Source: Proteobacteria bacterium UBA1844 (lineage in GTDB: Bacteria; Pseudomonadota; Gammaproteobacteria; Steroidobacterales; Woeseiaceae). From it: a stretch of DNA of 18,357 bases. The stretch spans positions 1 to 18,357 of the forward strand of contig DDIS01000059.1 of the NCBI GenBank assembly GCA_002338615.1, in the 5' to 3' direction. This document shows positions 1 to 7,431 of the stretch, one piece after another. Positions within the stretch are counted from its first letter, which is position 1; each line of letters begins with the position of its first letter. The notes under the pieces are model-generated. The model ran no database searches. It saw only the letters and a program-made list of their open reading frames with translations, and had not been told where the DNA came from. A program made the position numbers and the translations under genes.

Positions 1-109
1 CCCAGCCGAAAGTCCAGGCCACTTCGCAGCCCAGCACATCACGGTAGAAGGCGATGCAGCGCTCGAGATCCGGGGTGGAAATCGCCGCGTGGTGAAATCC
101 TGTCAACAT
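1..109 (-). CDS. VOC (glyoxalase/bleomycin-resistance fold) family protein, N-terminal fragment
   Basis: Only the first 36 codons lie in the window; the gene runs off its left edge. The minus-strand reading starts at the ATG complementary to 107-109, with a GGAGA ribosome binding site a few bases upstream. It reads MLTGFHHAAISTPDLERCIA and then FYRDVLGCEVAWTFGW. The pattern of an early His-His-Ala/Ile-Ser strand, 'D-L-E-R-(x)n-FYRDVLG' and a following beta strand is typical of the first beta-alpha-beta-beta-beta module of vicinal-oxygen-chelate proteins such as glyoxalase I and dioxygenases; the early His would be a metal ligand. Substrate and enzyme type cannot be told from this fragment. 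The gene is divergent from hemW, so the 73 bp between them should hold both promoters. Confidence 0.75.
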   Translation of the reverse strand, partial: MLTGFHHAAISTPDLERCIAFYRDVLGCEVAWTFGW

Positions 110-150
110 GCGCAGGTCTCCGTCATCATGCCCTGGGCTATTGTAGGCTA

Positions 151-166
151 CCGCTGCAGTTAGCGG
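151..166. promoter_or_regulatory. small inverted repeat in the VOC/hemW divergent intergenic region
   Basis: CCGCT (151-155) and AGCGG (162-166) form a 5-bp perfect dyad around six bases, in the 73-bp gap between two divergently transcribed genes. It could be an operator, but arms this short arise by chance, so this is a weak call. Confidence 0.2.
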
Positions 167-182
167 ATATGGCGTTGCCGTA

Positions 183-1337
183 GTGATCGACATGAAAACA
201 CCGCCGCTATCGCTTTACGTGCACCTCCCCTGGTGCGTACGAAAATGTCCGTACTGCGATTTCAATTCGCATACGGCGGGTGAAGCTGCGCCAAAGCGGC
301 GCTACATCGATGCGCTGCGCCATGATCTTGCGCAGGAGCGCGAACGCGCCTGCGATCGACCGCTGCAAAGTATTTTTCTCGGTGGCGGCACCCCGAGCCT
401 GTTTTCACCGGGTGAGATCGCCGAACTGTTACAGGCCATTCGAGAACAGTTCCCCGTCGTTCCAGATGCCGAAGTTACGATGGAAGCCAACCCCGGGACG
501 GTCGAATTCGGCTCCCCGGCTGGCTATCGCAAAGCGGGAGTGACGCGATTGTCCGTCGGCGCACAAAGCTTTGACGATTCGATGCTTCGGTCCCTCGGTC
601 GAATTCACAGCAGCGACGATATTGCACGCGCGATCAGTGCGGCGCGCGAGGGCGGCTTCGACAATTTCAACATCGACCTGATGCACGGTCTGCCCGCGCA
701 AACCCCGGAAATGGCGCTGGCGGATCTCAATGCGGCGATTGGCCTCGAGCCCGCTCACATCTCCTGGTACCAGTTGACGATCGAGCCGAATACCGTTTTC
801 CATGCGCGGCCACCCTCCAACCTGCCGGACGACGAGCTGGCCTTCGAAATCCAGGAGGCAGGTCGCGCGCTGCTTTCACAGCATGGCTTCGAGCAGTACG
901 AGGTGTCGGCCTATGCTCGCGACGGGAAACGCTGCCGGCACAACATGAACTACTGGACCTTCGGCGACTATCTCGCCGTCGGGGCGGGGGCCCACGGGAA
1001 GATCAGCCACCAGGGCCGCGTTGTTCGCTATCAGAAACCGCCGAACCCCTTGCAGTACATGACTTCTCTGGAGACTGGCGTCCCAGGCAAGCCGGAGCCT
1101 GTCCTGGCACCCGACGATCTGGTGTTCGAATTCATGCTCAACGCCCTCAGGCTCAATGACGGCTTCTCCGAGTCCCTGTTCGAGGGTCGAACCGGACTGT
1201 CTGCCGGCGTTCTGATGCAAGCGACCGGGAATGCCCGGCGCCGGGGCCTGATTGAGCGCGCTGCAAGTGGGACGTGGCGGCCGACGGAGCTTGGGGGCCG
1301 CTTTTTGAATGATCTGCAGTCGGAGTTTGTGCCCTAG
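183..1337 (+). CDS. hemW: HemW, radical SAM haem chaperone / coproporphyrinogen oxidase-like protein
   Basis: The 384-residue product starts with a short beta strand and then the radical-SAM cluster motif CVRKCPYC, giving C18-x3-C22-x2-C25 with an aromatic residue inside, as in HemN/HemW enzymes. The SAM-binding GGGTPSLF follows at about 67-74, with EANPGT near 100 and 'SVGAQSFDDSMLRSLGR' near 125-140. A HemN C-terminal domain ends the protein. Length fits HemW (about 380 residues) and not the longer oxygen-independent oxidase HemN. HemW family members bind haem and are proposed to deliver it to acceptor proteins instead of oxidising coproporphyrinogen; HemN activity is a common misannotation. 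The start is uncertain: GTG at 183 or ATG at 192, neither with a clear Shine-Dalgarno sequence. The gene stands alone on its strand. Confidence 0.93.
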   Translation: MIDMKTPPLSLYVHLPWCVRKCPYCDFNSHTAGEAAPKRRYIDALRHDLAQERERACDRPLQSIFLGGGTPSLFSPGEIAELLQAIREQFPVVPDAEVTMEANPGTVEFGSPAGYRKAGVTRLSVGAQSFDDSMLRSLGRIHSSDDIARAISAAREGGFDNFNIDLMHGLPAQTPEMALADLNAAIGLEPAHISWYQLTIEPNTVFHARPPSNLPDDELAFEIQEAGRALLSQHGFEQYEVSAYARDGKRCRHNMNYWTFGDYLAVGAGAHGKISHQGRVVRYQKPPNPLQYMTSLETGVPGKPEPVLAPDDLVFEFMLNALRLNDGFSESLFEGRTGLSAGVLMQATGNARRRGLIERAASGTWRPTELGGRFLNDLQSEFVP

Positions 1338-1537
1338 CCCCGGGCCGGCGGGAGGTCATTTATGCACAAGTGCCAAGCGATGCCTATATTTTCAGTGCAA
1401 GAGAGGCTTGATCTCACTTGACGCGTTGCAAAGCCATCATAAGTTGTTGTTTTTAATCGCTAATCGAAAATGGACACAAAATAGTCATATTGACAACGCG
1501 CTATGAAAAACCGCAGCTTAGGGCATTCACTCAATTT

Positions 1538-1572
1538 TCATCCACAGTCTTATCCACAGCTTCTGTGGATAA
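1538..1572. promoter_or_regulatory. cluster of three DnaA-box-like 9-mers
   Basis: TCATCCACA (1538-1546, one mismatch to the consensus), TTATCCACA (1550-1558, the exact high-affinity E. coli consensus) and TGTGGATAA (1564-1572, the exact consensus on the minus strand) sit within 35 bp. The first two start 12 bp apart in the same direction and the third is head-on to them. An AT-rich stretch lies just upstream. By analogy this could be a DnaA-titrating or DnaA-regulating site, a DnaA-controlled promoter for rpmE, or part of an origin. The sequence does not decide which. Confidence 0.6.
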
Positions 1573-1604
1573 GCTTGCGCGGTACGCCTGGCCAGCCGGC
1601 GGGC

Positions 1605-1633
1605 TTGCGGCAAGCGTCGCTTCGCTATATATT
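1605..1633 (+). promoter_or_regulatory. candidate sigma-70 promoter for rpmE
   Basis: TTGCGG (1605-1610) and TATATT (1628-1633) are separated by 17 bp, about 45 bp upstream of the rpmE start codon. The -10 is good and the -35 matches four of six consensus bases. The DnaA-box cluster ends about 30 bp upstream, close enough for DnaA to affect this promoter. Confidence 0.4.
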
Positions 1634-1677
1634 ACGCGGCCTTTTGGCACGCTTATGTGCCGTGGAGTACCCTTGCA

Positions 1678-1878
1678 ATGAAAGCCGATATCCACCCAAA
1701 CTACGACGTCATCAAAGTCACCTGTAGTTGCGGCAATGAGTTCACGACGCGCTCAACCCTTCGCGACGAGCTCACGATTGAAGTGTGCTCTGCCTGCCAC
1801 CCTTTTTACACGGGGAAGCAGAAGATCGTCGATTCCGGCGGTCGCGTTGACAAGTTCCGCAAAAAATACGGCAAGTGA
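1678..1878 (+). CDS. rpmE: 50S ribosomal protein L31, zinc-binding type
   Basis: The 66-residue protein begins [20 protein letters not shown], the standard L31 opening. It carries four zinc-ligand cysteines as two pairs, C16/C18 (CSCG) and C37/C40 ([10 protein letters not shown]), so this is the zinc-containing form and not the zinc-independent paralogue (YkgM type). It is a small protein of the large subunit that contributes to the bridge with the 30S head. ATG 1678 is chosen over an in-frame upstream ATG at 1657 because residues before MKADIHP do not belong to the family. It is monocistronic by appearance, with a likely promoter at 1605-1633 and an inverted repeat at 1905-1934 downstream. 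Confidence 0.97.
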   Translation: MKADIHPNYDVIKVTCSCGNEFTTRSTLRDELTIEVCSACHPFYTGKQKIVDSGGRVDKFRKKYGK

Positions 1879-1904
1879 TAATCGTATTTTGGGGTGCCGG
1901 TGCC

Positions 1905-1934
1905 CGCTTTATAATTTAAGCTTATTATAAAGCG
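1905..1934. promoter_or_regulatory. perfect 11-bp inverted repeat with a TATAAT on each strand, upstream of gltA
   Basis: CGCTTTATAAT (1905-1915) is repeated exactly inverted at 1924-1934 around the 8-base centre TTAAGCTT. Each arm includes TATAAT, so a consensus -10 is present on both strands. A plus-strand -10 at 1910-1915 would lie about 150 bp upstream of gltA, though no good -35 is visible at 17 bp. It could be an operator overlapping the gltA promoter, or a weak AT-rich terminator for rpmE. The lack of a T-run and of GC in the stem argues against a terminator. Confidence 0.45.
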
Positions 1935-2057
1935 ACCACTGCACCTTATGAGGCACCTGCGACTGTCTACAGGTAGTGGCGATCACTCGTCCACCCCGTG
2001 TGTCGGGCTACAAGAATTAGGGCGACTGTCAACAGACCCAAGACCAAGAGGACAATA

Positions 2058-3350
2058 ATGCGCCAGGATGCCTTTCGCCTGATCAGCCCGGACGGGACTG
2101 AATCGGAGATGAAGATTCACCGCGGGACAATGGGCCCCGACGTCATCGATATCGGTGCTTTGTATCGCGAACAGGGCGTCTTTACCTACGATCCTGGTTT
2201 CGTCGCAACCGGCAGCTGCGCCTCCAAGATCACCTATATAGACGGTGAGCAGGGTGTGCTGATGTATCGCGGCTACCCGGTGGAGCAACTTGCCAAGCAT
2301 TCCAGTTTTATCGAAGTATCGTATTTGCTGCTGCATGGCAGCCTGCCGTCAGCCGACGAGCTTGCAGAGTTCGATCGCACGATTCGTGTGCACACCATGC
2401 TCAACGAGGGCATGCTGAATTTCTTCAAGGGTTTTCGATACGATGCGCACCCGATGGCGATCCTGTCAGCCGTGGTCGGTTCGATGTCGGCCTACTACCA
2501 CGACACGACCGATGCGGATAACCCGGAGCATCGCGACATATTCGCGCATCGGATCCTCGCGAAATTGCCGACCATCGCCGCGGCTGCGTACAAGTTGAAT
2601 GTCGGTCAGCCGTTCATTTATCCGCGCAACGATCTCAATTACTGCGAGAACCTGTTGCACATGCTATTCGCAGTGCCTGCAGAGCCGTACCAGATCGATC
2701 CGATCGCCGCAGAAGCGCTGGACCTGTTGTTTATCCTGCACGCGGACCACGAGCAAAATTGCTCCACGTCCACGGTACGAATGGCAGGCAGTTCGGGCGC
2801 CAATCCGTATTCGGCGATCGCGGCGGGTATCTCGGCACTGTGGGGGCCGGCACATGGGGGTGCGAACGAAGCCGTGCTCGAAATGCTGGAAGAAATTGGT
2901 GACGCGAGCCAGATCGGCAAGTTTGTTGACAAAGCAAAAGACAGGAATGACCCGTTCCGCCTGATGGGCTTCGGCCATCGCGTGTACAAGAATTTCGATC
3001 CGCGCGCGACGATCATTCGCGAAATGGCGCACAAGGTGCTGGGCCAGCTCGGCCGCGCCGACACGCCCTTGCTGAATCTTGCACTCGAACTCGAACAGGT
3101 AGCGCTCAAGGACGAATACTTCATTGAGAAGAACCTGTATCCGAACGTGGATTTCTATTCGGGCATTATTTACCGCGCACTCGGTATCCCGACCTCCATG
3201 TTCACCGTCATGTTCGCCATCGGCCGCTCGGTCGGCTGGACTGCCCACTGGCGGGAAATGATCACCGACCCGAACGGCAAGATCAGCCGCCCACGGCAGC
3301 TCTACACGGGCTCGGCAGAACGCGACTACATCCCGATCGACAAGCGCTGA
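2058..3350 (+). CDS. gltA: Citrate synthase, hexameric type II
   Basis: Condenses acetyl-CoA and oxaloacetate to citrate, the entry step of the TCA cycle, in the cytoplasm. ATG 2058 gives 430 residues, close to the 427 of E. coli GltA, and has AAGAGGA five bases upstream; an in-frame ATG at 1998 would add 20 residues that do not fit the family. The catalytic and substrate-binding residues are all present: HADHEQN (H228-H231), GPAHGGANE with H266, [14 protein letters not shown] with H307, and NVDFYSG with catalytic D365. The N-terminal approximately 50-residue beta domain is characteristic of the large, NADH-inhibited Gram-negative enzymes. It is preceded by a 180-bp gap with a striking dyad, and DUF4442 follows 77 bp downstream or closer. 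Confidence 0.97.
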   Translation: MRQDAFRLISPDGTESEMKIHRGTMGPDVIDIGALYREQGVFTYDPGFVATGSCASKITYIDGEQGVLMYRGYPVEQLAKHSSFIEVSYLLLHGSLPSADELAEFDRTIRVHTMLNEGMLNFFKGFRYDAHPMAILSAVVGSMSAYYHDTTDADNPEHRDIFAHRILAKLPTIAAAAYKLNVGQPFIYPRNDLNYCENLLHMLFAVPAEPYQIDPIAAEALDLLFILHADHEQNCSTSTVRMAGSSGANPYSAIAAGISALWGPAHGGANEAVLEMLEEIGDASQIGKFVDKAKDRNDPFRLMGFGHRVYKNFDPRATIIREMAHKVLGQLGRADTPLLNLALELEQVALKDEYFIEKNLYPNVDFYSGIIYRALGIPTSMFTVMFAIGRSVGWTAHWREMITDPNGKISRPRQLYTGSAERDYIPIDKR

Positions 3351-3427
3351 GACGAAAAATAGCAACGAATCAGAGTCGTTTTGGCTCGCTGATCACCCGC
3401 ATCAACTGGTACCCGCCGTTTCTCGGC

Positions 3428-3820
3428 ATGGGTATTCGGGTCAGATCCTTTGCTCCGGATTTTACTCGCTTCGAGGTTCAACTCCGGGCGCGCTGGTACA
3501 ACCGCAACCTGTTCGGTACGCATTTCGGCGGTTGCCTTTATGCCATGAGCGACCCGTTTTACGTTTTTGTTGTTGCGATGAATTTTGGTGACGGCTACAT
3601 CGTTTGGGACAAGTCCGCCGCGATCGATTTTCTAAAGCCCGCGCGGGGCACGATTACCGGCATTTTCGAGATCAGCCATGAGCAGCTGGAGAACATGAAA
3701 GCTGAAGTCGATGCACATGGCAAACGCAGCTTTTATCTCGAAACCGATCTCATGGACGAAGCAGGCGTGGCCGTTGCCCACGTACGTAAAGAGGTCTACG
3801 TGCGCCGGAAAAGTTACTAG
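3428..3820 (+). CDS. DUF4442 family protein, hotdog-fold thioesterase-like
   Basis: The product, 130 residues from ATG 3428, resembles the DUF4442 / YiiD C-terminal family of hotdog-fold proteins related to acyl-CoA thioesterases. Supporting features are the 'RWYNRNLFGTHFGGCLYAMSDP' helix, which carries the conserved N-x-x-G-T-x-F-G-G pattern, 'WDKSAAIDFLKPARG', and the terminal beta strand with 'VRKEVYVRRK'. The substrate is not known. The start is doubtful: the same frame is open back into gltA and reads ITRINWYPPFLG just before the ATG. That looks like the usual family N terminus, but there is no ATG, GTG or TTG in that stretch. ATA 3359, CTG 3389 and ATC 3392 are the only, rare, options. 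The stop codon lies in a CTAG shared with the opposing gene. Confidence 0.75.
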   Translation: MGIRVRSFAPDFTRFEVQLRARWYNRNLFGTHFGGCLYAMSDPFYVFVVAMNFGDGYIVWDKSAAIDFLKPARGTITGIFEISHEQLENMKAEVDAHGKRSFYLETDLMDEAGVAVAHVRKEVYVRRKSY

Positions 3821-4410
3821 AGCAACCGGGCGACCGCCTTGGCGTCCGCGCGTTGCATCGGCCGGCCATCGATCGGGCTGAGAGGCGCCTGGCGTATGCC
3901 ATTTTCCGGAAACACGGTCGCCTGGATCGTGGCGTCTGCGAAATCAAATTCGAAACCGGCAAAGGTATCGACCTGGTCTTTGCGGCGTTTGAGTCGGCGC
4001 TCGTAAGGACGGCAGGGAATTTGTTGATCCGCGAGGTAGAGCGCCAGCGACTCGGCACTGTCGTCGAACACATGCAAGCTGATTACCGAATTTTCATCGG
4101 CGGTGCCATTCAGTACCGCGCCGACCAGTCGTGGCGAGAACTGCTCCAGCAAGCGCATCGCTGCAAGAGCGCTTTGTCGCAGGGAGTTGAGCAGGGCGAC
4201 GTGCGACAGTCCGCCAAAGATCTGGTGATAGTCATCGATGGCGCGTTCGACCTCGCTGTTGCCGGGCAGCGAACCGCGAGACACCAGGCCAAGGCGTTCG
4301 GCCGCCTTGGTCTTGGCCACACGAAAGTCGCGGATACCCTGTGTCACGATAATACGAGCCGCTTCCTGGGCTACCGTCTTACGTGCTCTGTCGTTGTTGT
4401 TGCGTCGCAT
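3817..4410 (-). CDS. conserved uncharacterised protein, downstream of mrcA
   Basis: The 197-residue cytoplasmic protein has no signal peptide or membrane segment. The N-terminal 45 residues (RKTVAQEAARIIVTQGIRDF, then RVAKTKAAERLGL) are helical and rich in Arg/Lys. A middle region, 'YHQIFG...LRQSALAAMRLLEQFSPRLVGAVLNGTADENSVISLHVFDDSAES', alternates helix and strand. The end has 'SPIDGRPMQRADAKAVARLL'. I recall similar proteobacterial proteins of unknown function, sometimes labelled as ligases without support, so I assign none. It starts 27 bp after the mrcA stop on the same strand, which suggests co-transcription with PBP1A. The minus strand shows only a weak ribosome binding site upstream of the ATG. 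Its stop overlaps the convergent DUF4442 gene by four bases. Confidence 0.8.
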   Translation of the reverse strand: MRRNNNDRARKTVAQEAARIIVTQGIRDFRVAKTKAAERLGLVSRGSLPGNSEVERAIDDYHQIFGGLSHVALLNSLRQSALAAMRLLEQFSPRLVGAVLNGTADENSVISLHVFDDSAESLALYLADQQIPCRPYERRLKRRKDQVDTFAGFEFDFADATIQATVFPENGIRQAPLSPIDGRPMQRADAKAVARLL

Positions 4411-4437
4411 GGGAACTCGGCAAAATGACTGTGGGCA

Positions 4438-7014
4438 TCAGAACAAGGGCTCAGCCTCTTCCTCTTCCTTTTCCGGATCCAGGCTGCTGCTGTTGCCCGG
4501 ATTGTTAAAGAGGTCGGGCAGGCTTTCTGCGTCGTCGCAAACCGGTACATGGCCCTCACGGAAATACTCGAACATCGTATTGCGGTCGCCGGCACTGGCC
4601 GGGCAGCCTGTTTCGCGATTGATCTTGCGGTTGAGAATGCCCGCCGGCATCGGCATGACGTGATTCGGTACGCCCTTGAGAGCGACCCGCATAAACTCGA
4701 TCCAGACCGGCAGGGCGGTACGCGAGCCTTCTTCTCCGGGGCCGAGATCGCGGTCTTCGTCGTAGCCGACCCAGGTGACGGCGACCAGGTCGGCGTTGAA
4801 GCCGCCAAACCAGGCATCGCGGCGATCGTTGGATGTGCCGGTCTTGCCGGACAGGTCCGTGCGGCCAAGCACCATGGCGCGGCGCCCCGTGCCACGTGTT
4901 ACCACATCGCGCATCATATCCTGGATCAGGAAGGCATTCTGGGCACTGATCGCACGCGGCGCTGCGTTGATGCCCGCATACAGTTCCGGCGCCGTATTGA
5001 CATCTGGCCGGTAATCCATCGCGACGTCGGCCATCTCTTCGAGAGTCATCGCAGGTGTATCGCTCGTTCGCAGCTTGTCGTCATCGATTTCGCATTCGCG
5101 GCAGGCGATGAGCGGCTCTGCGCGATACAGGATTTCACCCTCGGGGCCGAAGATCGAATCGATAATATAGGGTTTCACCGCAAAGCCGCCGTTTGCGAGC
5201 ACCGCATAACCCTGCGCCATATCGAGCGGTGTTGCGTTGCCGGCACCGAGCGCGAGTGAACCGTTGCGCGGCAGCGCCGCGTCGCCGAAACCGAACCTGG
5301 CAATGTGCGTCACCGCGTTGCCGACCCCGGTGCCGTACAACAGCAGCCGCACTGTGACCAGGTTCAAGGACTTGGTGAGGGCTTCCCTGAGGCGCGTGGG
5401 GCCGTAGAAACGACCCGTGTAATTGAGTGGCCGCCAATCGGCCTCGAGTTCGGAGGAACGAATGACAACCGGCGAGTCCTCGATTACCGTGGCTGCGGTG
5501 TTGCCCTGCTCGAGCGCCGCGGAGTAGATAAACGGCTTGAACGACGAACCCGGCTGGCGATAGGCCTGTGTCACGCGATTGAACTTGCTCGTCACGAAGT
5601 CAAAGCCGCCCGCAAGACTCGAGATCGCACCGTCCGCCGGATCAAGCGAGACGACCGCACTCTGTGCTTCGGGCACCTGCGCCAGGGCCCAGGTGCCCGC
5701 CGTGGTCGGCATGATGAAGATCAGGTCGCCGACACTCAGCACGTCGCCTACCGCTTCGGGCTTCGGTCCGGTGCTCATCCCGTCGATATACGGTTTCGCC
5801 CAGCCCAAGCCTTGCCAGGGCAAAGAATCCTGGCGGCCATTCGACAATACGATCGTAGCGCTGTTGTCCTCGTTCAGCCGGGTAACCAGAGCAACCCGGA
5901 GCCCGCCCGGTGCGTACTGGTCGAGGTCGTCCAGGATCGCTTGTGGCCAGTCCACAAACTCGCTCGCGAGCAATTCCTCACTGACTTCTATTTGTTTGAT
6001 GGGGCCCCGGTAGCCGCGCCGGCGCGTGAATTCGAGCAGGCCGTTTCTAAGCGCGTAAGTCGCCGCGCTTTGCAAGCGTGAATCGAGCGTGGTGACAACC
6101 TGGTAGCCGGCGGTGTAAGTGTCCTCACCGTAGCGCTTCAGCATGTCACGACGCACTATTTCGGCGACATAGTCGGCGTGCAGTTCGACGGCAGCGCCAT
6201 ACAGATGTGACACCATCGGCGTGGCCATCGCCTCCTCGTATTCAGCCTCGTCGATGAAGTGCAGCGTGCGCATACGCCGCAACACATAGTTGCGCCGGTT
6301 CACGGCATTGGTCGCACTGCGCACGGGGTTGTAGCGTGACGGCGCAGGTAATACACCGGCCAGCGTCGCTGCCTCGGCAATACTGATGTCCTGCAGGTCC
6401 TTGTTGAAAAACACCTGTGCCGCCGCGGCGACGCCGTAAGCGCGCTGGCCGAAAAACATCTTGTTCAGGAACAGCTCCATAATCTGCTCCTTGCTGAACT
6501 CGTTCTCGATGCGCACCGCAAGCGAGGCTTCCTTGAACTTGCGATCGAGCGTCTGGTCGAGGTTCAGAAAGTAACTGCGCGCCAGCTGCTGCGTCAGCGT
6601 GCTGCCGCCACTTTCGACGTTACCCGAGGTCAGCCACTGAAACAGTGCGCGAATGACGCCGCGGTAGTCGATGCCCGGGTGCTCGAAGAAGCGCCGGTCC
6701 TCGGCGGCGATGAAGGCCTCGACGACATGCGGCGGGACATCCTCGTACCTGACCAGCACCCTGCGGCGCTCGCCGATTTCCGAGATGAGTCGACCGTCCC
6801 GGCTGAAGATGCGCAACGGGATCTGCAAGGGTATGTCACGAATAGTCTCGGCCTGGGGAAGCGAGGGCGCGACGTAGTAATAAGCGCCGATGACGCCAGC
6901 AACAGCGCCAACGGCCGCGAAGGCGCCGAGCCCGGCGACCAGGATCAGGGTCCGCATGAGCCGCGTTCGGGACTTGTGACCTGTGTTCTTGATAGCGGAT
7001 TTTCGGTGAAGCAT
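4438..7014 (-). CDS. mrcA: Penicillin-binding protein 1A, bifunctional glycosyltransferase/transpeptidase
   Basis: This class A PBP polymerises lipid II into glycan strands and cross-links the peptides in the periplasm. The 858 residues compare with 850 in E. coli. A short basic N-terminal tail is followed by one membrane anchor (about 21-47). The GT51 domain follows (about 75-250), with EDRRFF holding catalytic E105 and GGSTLTQQL at 137-144. Next come a linker/OB-like region (about 310-440) and the transpeptidase (about 450-775). The three active-site motifs are intact: SSFK (S490, K493), SLN (S549-N551) and KTG (724-726). The C-terminal tail is acidic (DPEKEEEEAEPLF). It is divergent from pilM across 417 bp, the arrangement seen in many gammaproteobacteria, and is followed by the gene at 4410-3817. 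Confidence 0.96.
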   Translation of the reverse strand: MLHRKSAIKNTGHKSRTRLMRTLILVAGLGAFAAVGAVAGVIGAYYYVAPSLPQAETIRDIPLQIPLRIFSRDGRLISEIGERRRVLVRYEDVPPHVVEAFIAAEDRRFFEHPGIDYRGVIRALFQWLTSGNVESGGSTLTQQLARSYFLNLDQTLDRKFKEASLAVRIENEFSKEQIMELFLNKMFFGQRAYGVAAAAQVFFNKDLQDISIAEAATLAGVLPAPSRYNPVRSATNAVNRRNYVLRRMRTLHFIDEAEYEEAMATPMVSHLYGAAVELHADYVAEIVRRDMLKRYGEDTYTAGYQVVTTLDSRLQSAATYALRNGLLEFTRRRGYRGPIKQIEVSEELLASEFVDWPQAILDDLDQYAPGGLRVALVTRLNEDNSATIVLSNGRQDSLPWQGLGWAKPYIDGMSTGPKPEAVGDVLSVGDLIFIMPTTAGTWALAQVPEAQSAVVSLDPADGAISSLAGGFDFVTSKFNRVTQAYRQPGSSFKPFIYSAALEQGNTAATVIEDSPVVIRSSELEADWRPLNYTGRFYGPTRLREALTKSLNLVTVRLLLYGTGVGNAVTHIARFGFGDAALPRNGSLALGAGNATPLDMAQGYAVLANGGFAVKPYIIDSIFGPEGEILYRAEPLIACRECEIDDDKLRTSDTPAMTLEEMADVAMDYRPDVNTAPELYAGINAAPRAISAQNAFLIQDMMRDVVTRGTGRRAMVLGRTDLSGKTGTSNDRRDAWFGGFNADLVAVTWVGYDEDRDLGPGEEGSRTALPVWIEFMRVALKGVPNHVMPMPAGILNRKINRETGCPASAGDRNTMFEYFREGHVPVCDDAESLPDLFNNPGNSSSLDPEKEEEEAEPLF

Positions 7015-7431
7015 AGTCGCTGGCGTTTCGGGGCGAAGGTCCGGATTAATCGGAACACTAGCCTTGAATAGTTAAAAGTACCCTGATGTGGACGATGTGC
7101 CGGAAATATGGCTTTTCTGTGCGGTTGGGTGCGAGTGCAGGCAGCGGATGATAGCGAGGCGAACACCAAAGTCGCAACGTTCAAGGCCCAAAAGCTCGTC
7201 AAAGCCCCGCAGTGTCGCCATCGGTGGCAGCCCTGGAGGGCGAATATGCGGTCTTCTGCGGAGCCGCCAACCAGTTCACAGAACGTCGGCCCGGGCCGCA
7301 GTACCATGCGTTCGCGGGATCGTGAGCAAAGTCACGTTTTATTTAACATTTTATTGATATATAGTTAAATCGATTTGCTGAGACCCAAACTACAATTGGC
7401 TCGCAACTTACCGACTTAGAAGGAAAAAAAC
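7015..7431. other. 417-bp divergent intergenic region between mrcA and pilM
   Basis: The mrcA-proximal 300 bp contains only short reading frames on either strand with no family resemblance, and I see no gene there. The last 100 bp before pilM changes character: 7335-7376 is AT-rich and holds two dyads (listed separately). TACAAT at 7391-7396 is a possible pilM -10 without a recognisable -35. AGAAGGA at 7418-7424 is the pilM ribosome binding site. No sigma-54 type GG-N10-GC promoter was found. Confidence 0.5.
7341..7376. promoter_or_regulatory. AT-rich nested dyads upstream of pilM
   Basis: ATTTAAC (7341-7347) is repeated inverted as GTTAAAT (7364-7370) across 16 bp. The right arm overlaps the perfect 10-bp palindrome AAATCGATTT (7367-7376). 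They lie 15-50 bp upstream of a possible -10 (TACAAT, 7391-7396), a usual place for an activator or a DNA-bending protein to control pilus assembly genes. The regulator is unknown. Confidence 0.35.

Larger units (their letters stand above)
1338..1677. other. 340-bp AT-rich gap between hemW and rpmE
   Basis: I see no convincing gene here; short reading frames have no family resemblance. The first part has an imperfect hairpin at 1398-1420 (CAAGAGAG paired to CTCACTTG with one mismatch) and no T-run, so it is a poor terminator. About 1437-1515 is visibly AT-rich compared with its surroundings. It is followed at 1538-1572 by three DnaA-box-like 9-mers and then by the probable rpmE promoter. Confidence 0.6.

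Noticed and set aside
1490..1518. TTGACA at 1490-1495 as the -35 of a promoter
   Set aside because: No acceptable -10 at 16-18 bp; the sequence there is GC-containing (GCAGCT).
1398..1572. Assignment of the DnaA-box cluster as the chromosomal origin oriC
   Set aside because: Only three boxes, no dnaA, dnaN, rpmH or mnmG gene nearby and no skew data; hemE is near oriC in some alphaproteobacteria, but here it lies 15 kb away.
1309..1727. Several short plus-strand frames between hemW and rpmE
   Set aside because: They cross the DnaA-box cluster and the rpmE promoter, or extend rpmE with non-family residues; none has a ribosome binding site.
2664..3365. 233-codon minus-strand frame inside gltA, and similar long antisense frames in mrcA and aroB
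   Set aside because: Mirror frames of GC-rich coding sequence; the opposite strands encode complete, well-conserved enzymes.
6945..7307. 120-codon minus-strand frame in the mrcA-pilM gap
   Set aside because: It overlaps the mrcA start by about 70 bp, has no ribosome binding site or recognisable domain, and has a Cys/Arg-rich composition typical of a chance frame.
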